DNA of 34,647 bases from Phycisphaerales bacterium UBA2396 (GTDB lineage: Bacteria > Planctomycetota > Phycisphaerae > Phycisphaerales > UBA1924). A model generated the notes under the pieces. It was not told where the DNA came from and did not search any database. It was given only the letters and a program-made list of their open reading frames with translations. The stretch lies in the NCBI GenBank assembly GCA_002343325.1, contig DDSG01000020.1:1-34647 (forward strand), in the 5' to 3' direction. Made by a program: the position numbers and the translations under genes. Positions 1 through 7,113 of the stretch are shown in pieces (the first letter of the stretch is position 1; the number at the start of each line of letters is the position of its first letter).

Positions 1-657
1 GGCGCTCCGGTGCTCGATCCCCTCGGGCGTGTCGTCGGCGTCGTCACCGCGACCGTGGGCAACGGCGGCGCCGTCCGGGCCGCCGACCTCGCCGCGCTCC
101 CTCGCCGCGAACTCATCCCCTTCGCTCCAGCCTCCGCCGCGACCCAGCCCGCTCAGCCGCTCGCTCAGGGCGAGGTCAACATGGTCCGCAAGGAGGACGG
201 CTCCGCCGTCGTCGACGGACGATTCACCCTCAAGGGCGAAGGCACCAAGGACAAGCCCTACGAGATCGCCTGGGAATATCTCGTCTCTGCCAGCGAGGAC
301 TACGAGCCCCGCAAGGGAAAGAAGAACATCCCCCCTCGCATCGCAATGCTCGACGGCAAGTTCGTCCGCATCTCCGGCTATATCGCCTTCCCGCTCTACG
401 TCGAAGAACCCAAGGAACTCCTCAGCATGCTCAACCAGTGGGATGGCTGCTGCATCGGGGTCCCCCCGACTCCTTACGACGCCATCGAGGTCAAGCTCCG
501 CGACGTCGCCTCCAAGGACGACCGACTCGCGACCTACGGCACCGTTGAGGGCAAGCTCTCCGTCAAGCCCTATCTCGTCGGCGATTGGCTCGTCGGGCTC
601 TACCTCATGGACGACGCCACCGTCAAGACCAAGCAGTACGGCGGGTTCGGCTCCTGA
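1..657 (+). CDS. DUF3299-like protein, C-terminal part (5' end outside window)
   Basis: The frame is open from base 1, so the true start lies upstream. The first residues (GAPVLDPLGRVVGVVTA) resemble the strand after the catalytic serine of trypsin/HtrA-like proteases (GGPLLDxxGRVIGxxTA), which is an inference from a short stretch. After an Ala/Pro-rich linker, residues from about 75 to the end look like a DUF3299 domain: a 'LDGKFVRISGYIAFPL' strand followed by 'DGCCIGVPPTPYDAIEV', which matches the family pattern of a Cys followed by a VPPxP turn. DUF3299 proteins are mostly exported and their function is unknown. The gene ends 9 bp from the convergent aminotransferase. The DUF3299 call is fairly firm; the protease-like N-terminus is tentative. 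Confidence 0.7.
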   Translation, partial: GAPVLDPLGRVVGVVTATVGNGGAVRAADLAALPRRELIPFAPASAATQPAQPLAQGEVNMVRKEDGSAVVDGRFTLKGEGTKDKPYEIAWEYLVSASEDYEPRKGKKNIPPRIAMLDGKFVRISGYIAFPLYVEEPKELLSMLNQWDGCCIGVPPTPYDAIEVKLRDVASKDDRLATYGTVEGKLSVKPYLVGDWLVGLYLMDDATVKTKQYGGFGS

Positions 658-666
658 AGCTCCCGC

Positions 667-1881
667 TCACCGCATCATGTCCGCCAGCACGTCGAGCCCG
701 GCCCGCAGCTTCTCCATGGGCGTCGCGAAGCTGAGACGGAAATGCGTATCCCGCTGACTGAACGTCCGCCCGGGCACGACCAGCACGTTCCGCTTGACCG
801 CCTCCTGGAAGAAACGCTCGCCCCGCTCCTGCTCTCCGCCGAATCGCTCGGGCACCTTCACGAAGGCGTAGAACGCCCCGCCGGGCATCGGTACTTCCGT
901 CACCTTCGACAGCGTCGACACCACCAGGTTCCGCCTCGCCTCGTAGTCGGACACTTCCCGCGACATGTCGAGCTCGAGCGCGCCGACCACGCCCCACTGC
1001 AGCGGGTGCGGGCTGCTCACGTACAGGTACTGCTGCAGCTTGGTCATCTCCTCGATCAGCCGCCTCGGTCCCGCCGCGTACCCGAGCCGCCAGCCCGTCA
1101 CGCCGTATGTCTTCCCGTACCCGCGAACCAGCAGCACGCAGTCTTCCGACCCGGGCAGTCTCGCCGGCGACGGGCACGCCCTGCGACCCGTGTTCCCCAC
1201 GAACGCCTGCGTGCGTGACTCGCTGTACGCGAACTCGTCGTAGATCTCATCGCTCAGCAGCACGATGTTCCGCCGCCGGCACAGCTCCAGCAGCTCCCGG
1301 CATTCCTCCTCGCTGTTGCACACCCCGGCGGGATTGCTCGGCGAATTCAGGATCACCAGCTTGGTGCGCGCCGTGATCAGCGGCTCCACCCGCGCCGCGG
1401 TCATCCGAAAGTCCGGATACGTCGAGCACTTCACCGCCTTCGCGTTCGCGAAGTGCGCCAGATACGGATACAGCACGAAATACGGATCAGGGATGATCAC
1501 TTCGTCGCCGTCGTTGAGCAGCGCGAGGCACGCAAGCACCAGCGCGCCGGACGTGCCCGCCGTCACCACCACGCCCGGATCCGTCGCCGACGACGAAAGC
1601 CGCGACGGCCCAACCGACCAGCCCACGTCCTGCTTCAATCGGCTGGCGATGCTGTCCCTCAACTCCTGGATCCCGCGCGTCAGCGGATACCCGTTCTTTC
1701 CCTCCTGGATCGCACGGCACGCCGCGTCACGCAGCGGCTGAGGCACGGGAAAGTCCGGCTGCCCGATCGACAGATCGATCTTCTTCTCCGGCGGAATCGA
1801 GGCGCCGATCTCAAAGACCCGGCGGATCCCGGAGCCGTTGATCGTGGAAGCACGCGTGGCGATCAGTGAATCGATGTTCAT
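667..1881 (-). CDS. Class I/II pyridoxal-phosphate aminotransferase (aspartate aminotransferase-like)
   Basis: This 404-residue protein is a full-length fold-type I aminotransferase, expected to be a cytosolic enzyme moving amino groups between an amino acid and a 2-oxo acid. Visible motifs in order are 'SIGQPDFPVP' near residue 38, 'NSPSNPAG' at 179-186 (the NPxNPTG cofactor/substrate loop), 'SDEIYDEF' at 210-217 (PLP Asp and Tyr) and 'GYGKTYGVTGWRLGY' with the Schiff-base Lys257. The usual SxSK before the lysine is GYGK here. A short insertion (about 228-246) precedes the active-site strand. GAGG lies just upstream of ATG, but a TACCCT box (1890-1895) only 8 nt before the ATG also allows a nearly leaderless mRNA. 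Exact substrate cannot be read from sequence. Confidence 0.9.
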   Translation of the reverse strand: MNIDSLIATRASTINGSGIRRVFEIGASIPPEKKIDLSIGQPDFPVPQPLRDAACRAIQEGKNGYPLTRGIQELRDSIASRLKQDVGWSVGPSRLSSSATDPGVVVTAGTSGALVLACLALLNDGDEVIIPDPYFVLYPYLAHFANAKAVKCSTYPDFRMTAARVEPLITARTKLVILNSPSNPAGVCNSEEECRELLELCRRRNIVLLSDEIYDEFAYSESRTQAFVGNTGRRACPSPARLPGSEDCVLLVRGYGKTYGVTGWRLGYAAGPRRLIEEMTKLQQYLYVSSPHPLQWGVVGALELDMSREVSDYEARRNLVVSTLSKVTEVPMPGGAFYAFVKVPERFGGEQERGERFFQEAVKRNVLVVPGRTFSQRDTHFRLSFATPMEKLRAGLDVLADMMR

Positions 1882-1901
1882 GACGCCTCAGGGTACGCGC
1901 G

Positions 1902-1937
1902 CAAAAGAACACGCCGAGCTCCACAAAGCCCGGCGTG
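1902..1937 (-). terminator. Rho-independent terminator after the small basic protein gene
   Basis: CACGCCG (1910-1916) pairs perfectly with CGGCGTG (1931-1937). On the minus strand the hairpin is followed by TTCTTTTGC. It lies between the end of the 53-residue gene and the aminotransferase start, so it separates two minus-strand units. Confidence 0.65.
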
Positions 1938-1965
1938 ATTCGTTGTTCGTCAATTCAATCGCGAT

Positions 1966-2127
1966 TCAGGACTTGCCGACGAGCGTCTTGGCCAGACCCA
2001 GCACGCGGTCCTTCGACGTGTCGAACTTCTTGTCCGCCTGAAGCTTCGCGACCCGCTCCTCACGCTTGAGAACGGAACGCTTGCCCGACATGTTGGTGGC
2101 AACCTTCAACGACGGATCCATGCTCAT
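1966..2127 (-). CDS. Small basic protein (planctomycete/verrucomicrobial/chlamydial family)
   Basis: A 53-residue ORF that is too short for standard gene calling. It begins MSMDPSLK, contains 'RSVLKREERVAKLQ' and 'DKKFD..KDRVLGLAK', and is rich in Lys/Arg. This matches my recollection of the 'small basic protein' family conserved across Planctomycetes, Verrucomicrobia and Chlamydiae (pattern MSxDxSLK...RNVLTRxERIxxL...DSVxGLPK), whose role is unknown but suspected to be linked to RNA or ribosomes. A clear Shine-Dalgarno (AGGGAG) sits about 8 nt before the ATG. It follows the 286-residue gene by 39 nt on the same strand and is followed by a hairpin terminator. A second in-frame Met is at position 3. 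Confidence 0.85.
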   Translation of the reverse strand: MSMDPSLKVATNMSGKRSVLKREERVAKLQADKKFDTSKDRVLGLAKTLVGKS

Positions 2128-2166
2128 GATCGACTCCCTGCGCTCGGCCGTGGTCTCGCCCCGGCG

Positions 2167-3027
2167 TTACTCGTACTTCATCCACACGGGCTGACCAAAG
2201 TCGGTCGGCCCGCGATCCTTCCCCTTCGACCACTGCTTCCCCAACTCCCGAACCTCAGTCTCGATCCGCGCCCGCAACGACGCATCCCGATACTGATCCC
2301 TGGACAGGGGGGTCAGCAGCAGCACGAAGTAGGTGGGATTCTTCGCACCCTCGGGCGACCGATCAACCGTCTTCGACGGCACCGCCACCGCGTCTTTTCC
2401 CTTCGACCGCAGATACTCCACCGACTTCACGGCGTCGTCTCGCCGCAAGGTCGCCACCCACAGATAGTTCATTCCCTTGATTCGGGGGTCTGTGGGCGAC
2501 CAGCTCCCGGCCGCGAACACATCACCGGGCTGCGGCTCGCGCGGCGCGGCGGCGGGCGTTGGTGCGGGCTGCACGCGCACAGGCTCGGACGGACCGGGGC
2601 CGATGTTGCTCAGAGGGGTTGGTTCACGCTGGACCTGGGCTTCGGCGGCGAGCGATTCGCCGAGGCGTCGCTCCGCGTCCCGCTTGCCCGCCAAAGCACC
2701 CAAAATCCACGTCGCGAGGAGCAGGAGCCCGACCGCCGCGACCAGGCCGCACGCCGCCGAGAACGAGACTGTGTACGACTTGCGTGTCGTCTCGGGGAAG
2801 CCCTGCTCCGCCTCGGACGCCAAGTCCGCCCGACGTGGCTTGAGCTCCACCTGCTGCGCCGCCGAATGCGTCGGACGCGTGGTCGCAGCGCCTCGAGCCC
2901 CCGTCGCAGAAACCGGGGGGGGCAGAGGCGCAGGAACCGGGGATGGGGTTGGTGCTGAGCGCGGCGTGTCCGGCCCTCTTCGGGGCAGGAGATCAAACAG
3001 CGGCTTGGCCGGCTTGCCCGCGCTCAT
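2167..3027 (-). CDS. Single-pass membrane protein with Pro-rich cytoplasmic region, SPOR-like C-terminus
   Basis: Unrecognised 286-residue protein. Residues 20-45 are Pro/Ala-rich, residues 60-82 are charged, and a single transmembrane segment spans about 87-113 (SFSAACGLVAAVG...TWILGALAG). A linker rich in Pro follows, then a globular domain from about 180 with 'YLWVATLRRDDAVKSVEYL', 'KDAVAVPSK' and 'YFVLLLTPLS', which has the strand-helix-strand look of SPOR-type or related small domains; this is inference only. The ATG has no Shine-Dalgarno but lies 6 nt after a TAGAAT box, so the mRNA is probably leaderless. The small basic protein follows 39 nt downstream and may be co-transcribed. Confidence 0.7.
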   Translation of the reverse strand: MSAGKPAKPLFDLLPRRGPDTPRSAPTPSPVPAPLPPPVSATGARGAATTRPTHSAAQQVELKPRRADLASEAEQGFPETTRKSYTVSFSAACGLVAAVGLLLLATWILGALAGKRDAERRLGESLAAEAQVQREPTPLSNIGPGPSEPVRVQPAPTPAAAPREPQPGDVFAAGSWSPTDPRIKGMNYLWVATLRRDDAVKSVEYLRSKGKDAVAVPSKTVDRSPEGAKNPTYFVLLLTPLSRDQYRDASLRARIETEVRELGKQWSKGKDRGPTDFGQPVWMKYE

Positions 3028-3033
3028 CGCCTG

Positions 3034-3039
3034 ATTCTA
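3034..3039 (-). promoter_or_regulatory. Candidate leaderless -10 box (TAGAAT)
   Basis: TAGAAT on the minus strand followed by 6 nt and then the ATG at 3027. No ribosome-binding site is present between them. Confidence 0.5.
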
Positions 3040-3135
3040 TCGGCAATTACGCACCCGGAGCAGTATCTCCCCAGATCCACCTCCTCACAGCGTTTCCGCC
3101 GCACCGCAAAGGCAGACCCAGCGACGAACATCCGC

Positions 3136-3141
3136 TACTAT
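3136..3141 (+). promoter_or_regulatory. Candidate -10 box (TACTAT) of the nuoI-like gene
   Basis: TACTAT lies 10 nt before the ATG at 3152. Transcription would begin about 4 nt before the start codon. No Shine-Dalgarno sequence is visible. Confidence 0.4.
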
Positions 3142-3151
3142 CGTCCCGCAT

Positions 3152-3697
3152 ATGGCCATCCGCGACGACGAAGTGATCCAACTGCGTGTTCCCCCGATGA
3201 GCGCCGCCGAGGCGGTGTATCTGCCCGAGATCATCAAGGGCTTCGGGACCACGCTCCGCCACTTTTTCACGTCTTTCGGCCAGGGCAAAACCAGCCGAAC
3301 GATGCAGTACCCCGAGGTGCGCCGCGAGCACCTCAAGGTTGAGGACGGCGGGCAGAACGCCAGCAATTTCCGGGGCGTGCACCGCCTCAACCGCGACGAG
3401 GAAGGGCGCGTCAAGTGCGTCGCGTGCATGATGTGCCCGACGATCTGCCCGGCCCGCTGCATCCACATCGAAGCCGCCGAGAGCCCGTGGGACGACCGCG
3501 AGAAGTACCCCAAGAAGTTCGAGATCGACGAGCTGCGCTGCATTTACTGCGGCATGTGTGAAGAGGCGTGCCCGGTGGACGCGATCGAGCTGACGACCGA
3601 GTACGACATCGTGGGCAAAAGCCGCCAGGAAATGATCTTCGACAAGGAGAAACTCCTGTCGATCTACGACCAGACGATCGGCAAGAAGCCGATGTGA
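3152..3697 (+). CDS. nuoI: NADH-quinone oxidoreductase subunit I (2x[4Fe-4S] ferredoxin-type)
   Basis: The 181-residue protein has two classical [4Fe-4S] motifs: C89-x2-C92-x2-C95-x3-C99-P and C130-x2-C133-x2-C136-x3-C140-P. The spacing between them and the preceding 'FRGVHRLNRDEEGRVKCVAC' are characteristic of NuoI/NDUFS8, which carries clusters N6a and N6b in the peripheral arm of complex I and passes electrons toward the quinone site. The 'TLRHFF' amphipathic helix at 33-40 fits its membrane contact. Length is normal. No other nuo gene is adjacent, which is unusual because nuoI normally sits between nuoH and nuoJ. A stand-alone ferredoxin role is possible but the full N-terminal region argues for NuoI. 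Confidence 0.88.
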   Translation: MAIRDDEVIQLRVPPMSAAEAVYLPEIIKGFGTTLRHFFTSFGQGKTSRTMQYPEVRREHLKVEDGGQNASNFRGVHRLNRDEEGRVKCVACMMCPTICPARCIHIEAAESPWDDREKYPKKFEIDELRCIYCGMCEEACPVDAIELTTEYDIVGKSRQEMIFDKEKLLSIYDQTIGKKPM

Positions 3698-3738
3698 TCG
3701 GGCCGTATCACGCTTGTGTGGAAGACCGGTTGAAGATC

Positions 3739-3768
3739 AAAGGCCGCGAAAAGTCGCGGTCTTTTTCG
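3739..3768 (+). terminator. Rho-independent terminator of the nuoI-like gene
   Basis: CCGCGA (3744-3749) and TCGCGG (3754-3759) pair around an AAAG loop, with extra A-T pairs outside, followed by CTTTTTCG on the plus strand. Confidence 0.75.
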
Positions 3769-3780
3769 TTGACGACCGGA

Positions 3781-3819
3781 AGCCAAAAGCAACCGAGGGT
3801 CCCCAGAAGGGACCCTCGG
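3781..3819 (-). terminator. Rho-independent terminator of the PPC-like secreted protein gene
   Basis: A perfect 11-bp stem, CCGAGGGTCCC (3793-3803) with GGGACCCTCGG (3809-3819), loop CAGAA. On the minus strand it is followed by TTGCTTTTGGCT. Confidence 0.75.
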
Positions 3820-3852
3820 CGGTTGAACTCAATTGTCGCGATCGGGCCGTGA

Positions 3853-4359
3853 TTAGCGGCGACGACGCAGGGCGACGAGGGCGCCCAGACCGGCCAGCGC
3901 GAGCGGGCCGGGGGTGGGGATCACGTTGAGGCCGACGACCAGCTTGTAGTCGAAGGACGACGAGCCCTGGAAGGAAGCGACCTTCAGGTAGAAGGTGCCG
4001 CCGCCGGTCGTGTTGTACTCGAGCGACGAGTACAGGTTCACGCCCGAGTCATCGTCGAAGGCGAGCTGGTTGCCGTTGCTGTCGAAGAGGTACAGCAGGC
4101 TATCGCCGAGGCTGCTGTCCGGGCGGCCGAAGGTGGACGCGCGGATCTGCGTGGCATCGGTGACGGTGAAGACGAACCAATCCTCGTCGGCGCGGGTGAT
4201 GTTCCCGTCCACCAGGAAGGCGTCGCCGGGGAACGTGTAGTTCCCGACGAAGTTCGCCTGGGCGAGCGTGTTGTTCGGCTCAGTCTCGACGTAGAAACCG
4301 GCCTGGGCCGCTCCCGCGCCCGCCGCAGCCAAAACCGCAGCGATCATCATGTTCTTCAT
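3853..4359 (-). CDS. Secreted PPC/DVUA0089-like protein with PEP-CTERM-like anchor
   Basis: The start at 4359 (MKNMMIAAV) is chosen because GGAGGA lies 7 nt upstream and a signal peptide begins there; an in-frame Met 14 codons earlier is less likely. The 168-residue product has a signal peptide ending near AQAG, a beta-rich domain with 'ETEPNNTLAQAN' near 20-35, 'DEDWFVFTV' and 'SLLYLFDSNGNQLAFDDDSG', the typical pattern of bacterial pre-peptidase C-terminal/DVUA0089-type domains. The end, 'VIPTPGPLALAGLGALVAL' plus RRRR, is a short hydrophobic helix and basic tail like PEP-CTERM sorting signals. It is expected to be exported and processed at the cell envelope. No partner gene is adjacent, and the ligand is unknown. 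Confidence 0.8.
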   Translation of the reverse strand: MKNMMIAAVLAAAGAGAAQAGFYVETEPNNTLAQANFVGNYTFPGDAFLVDGNITRADEDWFVFTVTDATQIRASTFGRPDSSLGDSLLYLFDSNGNQLAFDDDSGVNLYSSLEYNTTGGGTFYLKVASFQGSSSFDYKLVVGLNVIPTPGPLALAGLGALVALRRRR

Positions 4360-4553
4360 ATCGATCCTCCATCTCTCCCCCGCAAAGACGGCGGGACGCA
4401 CGCGATGAGCAGAAAGGACTCACCGCGCAGCCGACCTGCGGGAACTCACCTTCAACATGCCACGCGAATGTGGAAAAGCCACCCCGTGAGGGAAGAACGG
4501 AATAAACGGCCAAAATTGCTCGAACGGGGCGTGTCCGAGAATTCCACAGTCGC

Positions 4554-5405
4554 TTATTGTTCGACTATTGTTTGGATCTCGGCCGCCAACTTCCGTGCGG
4601 CCTGTGCGACCGCCACGCCCCATGACTCACCCTGAATGGGTTGAGGGTAGATCACCGAGCGGCTCGCCGTGACGAGCACGCCGCGGCCGTCGGGCCGACG
4701 CAGGCGGGCGATGTCCTCGGCCTTTCCACCCTGGGCGCCGTAACCGGGGATGAGGAAAATCTGGTTGGGCATGCGGGCGCGGAGTGCCAACCCGTCGGTA
4801 CTTTTGGTCGCGCCGACGACTGCGCCGACGGCCGAGAGCCCGGACGAGCCCGGGCGGGCAGCGCCAAGTTCGGCAACGAGGTCGGCCATCATCTCGGCGA
4901 CCGACCGGCCGTCGGCGAGGCGGAGCGACTGGACACGGTCGGAATCGGGGTTGCTGGTGCGCACGAGCACGAAGGCGCCCAGGCCGGCGTCGAGGAACGG
5001 GGCCACGCCGGAAGGCCCGAGATATCCGCTCACGGTGACGAAGTGAGCGCCCATGGCGGCGGCGGAAGCGGCGTAGTGAGAGGCGGAGATGCCGATATCG
5101 CCGCGCTTGGCGTCGAGCACGACAACCATGCCGAGCGAGCGGGCGTGGGCGATGGTGCGCTCCATCGAGGCAAAGCCACGCGAGCCGAATCGTTCGAAAC
5201 ACGCGGACTGCACCTTGACGGCCGGGGCGAAGGGCGCGACCGCATCGAGCACCCCGCGGGAGAAGAACTCGATCGCGTCGACGTCCGCGCGGGCGGATCG
5301 GCAGGCCTCGGGAAGCTGGTCGAGCACGGGATCGAGCCCGACGCAGATGGGCGAGCCCGTGCGAGAAATCGCCAAGTCGAGCAGGTCGGCGGGGTGTGTG
5401 TTCAT
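4554..5405 (-). CDS. pyrF: Orotidine 5'-phosphate decarboxylase (type 2)
   Basis: This 283-residue protein catalyses the last step of UMP synthesis, decarboxylation of OMP. Motifs are 'ICVGLDP' (Asp25), 'AVKVQSACFERFG' (Lys64) and the catalytic 'VVLDAKRGDIG' with D98, K100 and D103 at 95-105. The DAKRGDIG form and the length of about 280 residues indicate the type 2 (long) family seen in mycobacteria, Myxococcus and planctomycetes. Near the C-terminus 'FLIPGYGAQGGKAEDI' and 'LVTASRSVIYP' form the phosphate-binding loop. It starts 28 nt after the end of the alpha/beta hydrolase gene, so the two are probably co-transcribed. No strong Shine-Dalgarno is visible. Confidence 0.93.
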   Translation of the reverse strand: MNTHPADLLDLAISRTGSPICVGLDPVLDQLPEACRSARADVDAIEFFSRGVLDAVAPFAPAVKVQSACFERFGSRGFASMERTIAHARSLGMVVVLDAKRGDIGISASHYAASAAAMGAHFVTVSGYLGPSGVAPFLDAGLGAFVLVRTSNPDSDRVQSLRLADGRSVAEMMADLVAELGAARPGSSGLSAVGAVVGATKSTDGLALRARMPNQIFLIPGYGAQGGKAEDIARLRRPDGRGVLVTASRSVIYPQPIQGESWGVAVAQAARKLAAEIQTIVEQ

Positions 5406-5433
5406 GGAGGAGTACCCGGGGCGGATTGAAGGG

Positions 5434-6537
5434 TCAGCGGGGTGATTCGGGCTCGGTCTTGCCCGGTGCGTCGGGCTTTGGCGCGGTGGGGACCGCGCGG
5501 ACCGGTTCTGGCGTGGGCTCGGCCTTCGCGGGGGCGGGCGCTGCTTTGCCTTCGACGTCCTTGCCCGCGAGGAACTGTTCGATCGCGCGATCGAGCTCGG
5601 CCGGCGCGTCGTCCATCACGAAGTGCCGCGTGTCGTCGAAGTACACGACGGTGGCGGCGGGCACGGCATCAAACTGCGACTTCCAGGCGGCTTTGGTGAG
5701 ATCGACCGAGCCGAAGCGCGTCGACTCATCGCCGAGGGCCGCGATGCCTAGCACCTTGCACGATGAAGCCTTGAGTTCGGCGGTGACGTCGGAAGCGAGC
5801 AATTCGAGCATGTAACGGACGGAGGTCGCACGGGGGACGCGCACGGACATGTCGGCGATCTGCTTGGCACGATCCTCGCTCTTGACCATGTTGGGCGTGC
5901 CCTGACGAACCTGATTGGACCAGAGCTCATCGGTAAGGGTGCCCATTTGCTGGGCGAAGACGCCATCGATCTGGGCGGCCCGTTGTTCCTTGCTCAGTTC
6001 CACGCCGGGCATGAGCGGGAAAGCGGGAAGCCCATCGATCGCGACGGCGGCGCGGAACTTGTCCGGGTGCCTTGCTGCCAGGCGCATCGCAAGGTGTGCC
6101 CCCATGGAGTGCCCGACCAGCACGGGCTTGGAGATTTTCTTGGACTCGATGAGGTCGAGGATGGCTCGCTCGGCGTTGTCGAGCCAGAGCGTCTTGGAGG
6201 GGGGCGTCGCCTCCGGGAGAGGCGGGGGCTGGCTGGCGCCAAAGCCGGGGAGCGTGATCGCGTGCATCGTGTACTTCGATGTGTTGCGGGTCATCATCGA
6301 CTCGAAGACGGTCCAGTCGGACATGAGGCCCGGGATGAGGACCATCGCCACGGGGCCGCTGCCACGAGATTCGACGTGAGCGAGGGGCGTAAAGGCGTCG
6401 GCATGAGCCGCGCCATCGGTGCCGGCGGGTGAGGCGGGAGCGGGAGTGGAGGTTGAAGTGGGGGCGGCCGGAGACCCCGGCTGGGCGATCGTGTGTGACG
6501 TGGTCAGGCAGAGTGCGAGGAGCAGGGTCGTGCGCAT
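5434..6537 (-). CDS. Exported alpha/beta hydrolase
   Basis: The 367-residue protein starts with a signal peptide (MRTTLLLALCLTTSHTIAQ) and a Ser/Thr/Pro-rich linker. The alpha/beta hydrolase fold follows: 'MVLIPGLMSDWTVFE' (oxyanion strand), 'LPGFGASQPPP' near 96, nucleophile elbow 'VGHSMGAH' with Ser144, a likely acid at Asp270 ('ALGDESTRFG') and His305 ('DDTRHFVMDD'). The C-terminus is an Ala/Pro/Glu/Lys-rich tail. Substrate is unknown; a periplasmic esterase or lactonase-like activity is possible but not shown. GGAG lies about 8 nt before the ATG. It sits upstream of pyrF on the same strand with no obvious functional link. Confidence 0.87.
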   Translation of the reverse strand: MRTTLLLALCLTTSHTIAQPGSPAAPTSTSTPAPASPAGTDGAAHADAFTPLAHVESRGSGPVAMVLIPGLMSDWTVFESMMTRNTSKYTMHAITLPGFGASQPPPLPEATPPSKTLWLDNAERAILDLIESKKISKPVLVGHSMGAHLAMRLAARHPDKFRAAVAIDGLPAFPLMPGVELSKEQRAAQIDGVFAQQMGTLTDELWSNQVRQGTPNMVKSEDRAKQIADMSVRVPRATSVRYMLELLASDVTAELKASSCKVLGIAALGDESTRFGSVDLTKAAWKSQFDAVPAATVVYFDDTRHFVMDDAPAELDRAIEQFLAGKDVEGKAAPAPAKAEPTPEPVRAVPTAPKPDAPGKTEPESPR

Positions 6538-6617
6538 CAGAGAGTCTCCGGTTCGCCCGAGCGTGGCGGGCTGGACAACAATACGGAGCGGACAAAGCCC
6601 GCGAGAAGGAAGCGACC

Positions 6618-6980
6618 GTGCCCGACCAGCCCGTTCATCTGGACCTCAAGAAAGACCGCGGCCTCACCGTCGCCTGGGCCGACGGCTCGACGTCGTACTA
6701 CTCGGTCGCGTACCTGCGGCGGATGTCGCCCTCGGCGGACATGAGGCAACTGCGCGACGAGATGAGCCGCAATCCGCTGACCGTCCTTCCAAGCCGAGGG
6801 AACGCAGGATCGACCCCTCTTGCCGTTGCGGACGCGGAGCTGGTGGGCAACTACGCGATCCGGCTTCGATTCACGGATGGGCACGACACTGGGATCTACT
6901 CGTGGGCCTACCTGCGCGAGATTGACCCGGAAGCTCCCAAGCGGGATGCCGGGCCGGGATCATCATCCACGCCGGGGTAA
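6618..6980 (+). CDS. DUF971 domain protein (gamma-butyrobetaine hydroxylase-like N-terminal domain)
   Basis: A GTG start at 6618 is chosen because AAGGA lies 7 nt upstream and the domain begins there. The 120-residue protein has 'LTVAWADGSTSYYSVAYLRRMSP' near 16-38 and 'YAIRLRFTDGHDTGIYSWAYLREID' near 79-103, the hallmark of DUF971. This small domain occurs alone or fused to Mrp/ApbC ATPases and to butyrobetaine hydroxylases, and has been linked to iron-sulphur or metal handling; the role here is not known. Cys and His ligands seen in some relatives are largely absent (only one His in the second motif). It is a monocistronic gene, divergent from the hydrolase gene. Confidence 0.85.
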   Translation: MPDQPVHLDLKKDRGLTVAWADGSTSYYSVAYLRRMSPSADMRQLRDEMSRNPLTVLPSRGNAGSTPLAVADAELVGNYAIRLRFTDGHDTGIYSWAYLREIDPEAPKRDAGPGSSSTPG

Positions 6981-7011
6981 AAATGCGACCGGCGCTCACG
7001 AGCAGCGCCGG
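6978..7011 (-). terminator. Rho-independent terminator of polX
   Basis: CCGGCGCT (6989-6996) pairs with AGCGCCGG (7004-7011). On the minus strand it is followed by TCGCATTTTTAC, overlapping the stop of the convergent DUF971 gene. A second perfect hairpin, GGCCTTG/CAAGGCC at 7052-7071, lies between it and the polX stop but has no T-tract. Confidence 0.65.
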
Positions 7012-7113
7012 CCGCGGAGGGAAGCGATTGATGACACCGAGCATACCAGAAGGCCTTGCTGGTGCAAGGCCCGGGAATACCCCGGCCCCACTGCTTCGAT
7101 GAGAGTGCCGTGT

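Noticed and set aside
7052..7071. Perfect hairpin GGCCTTG/CAAGGCC downstream of polX as a terminator
   Set aside because: No T-tract follows on either strand; the nearby hairpin at 6989-7011 with TTTTT is a better terminator.
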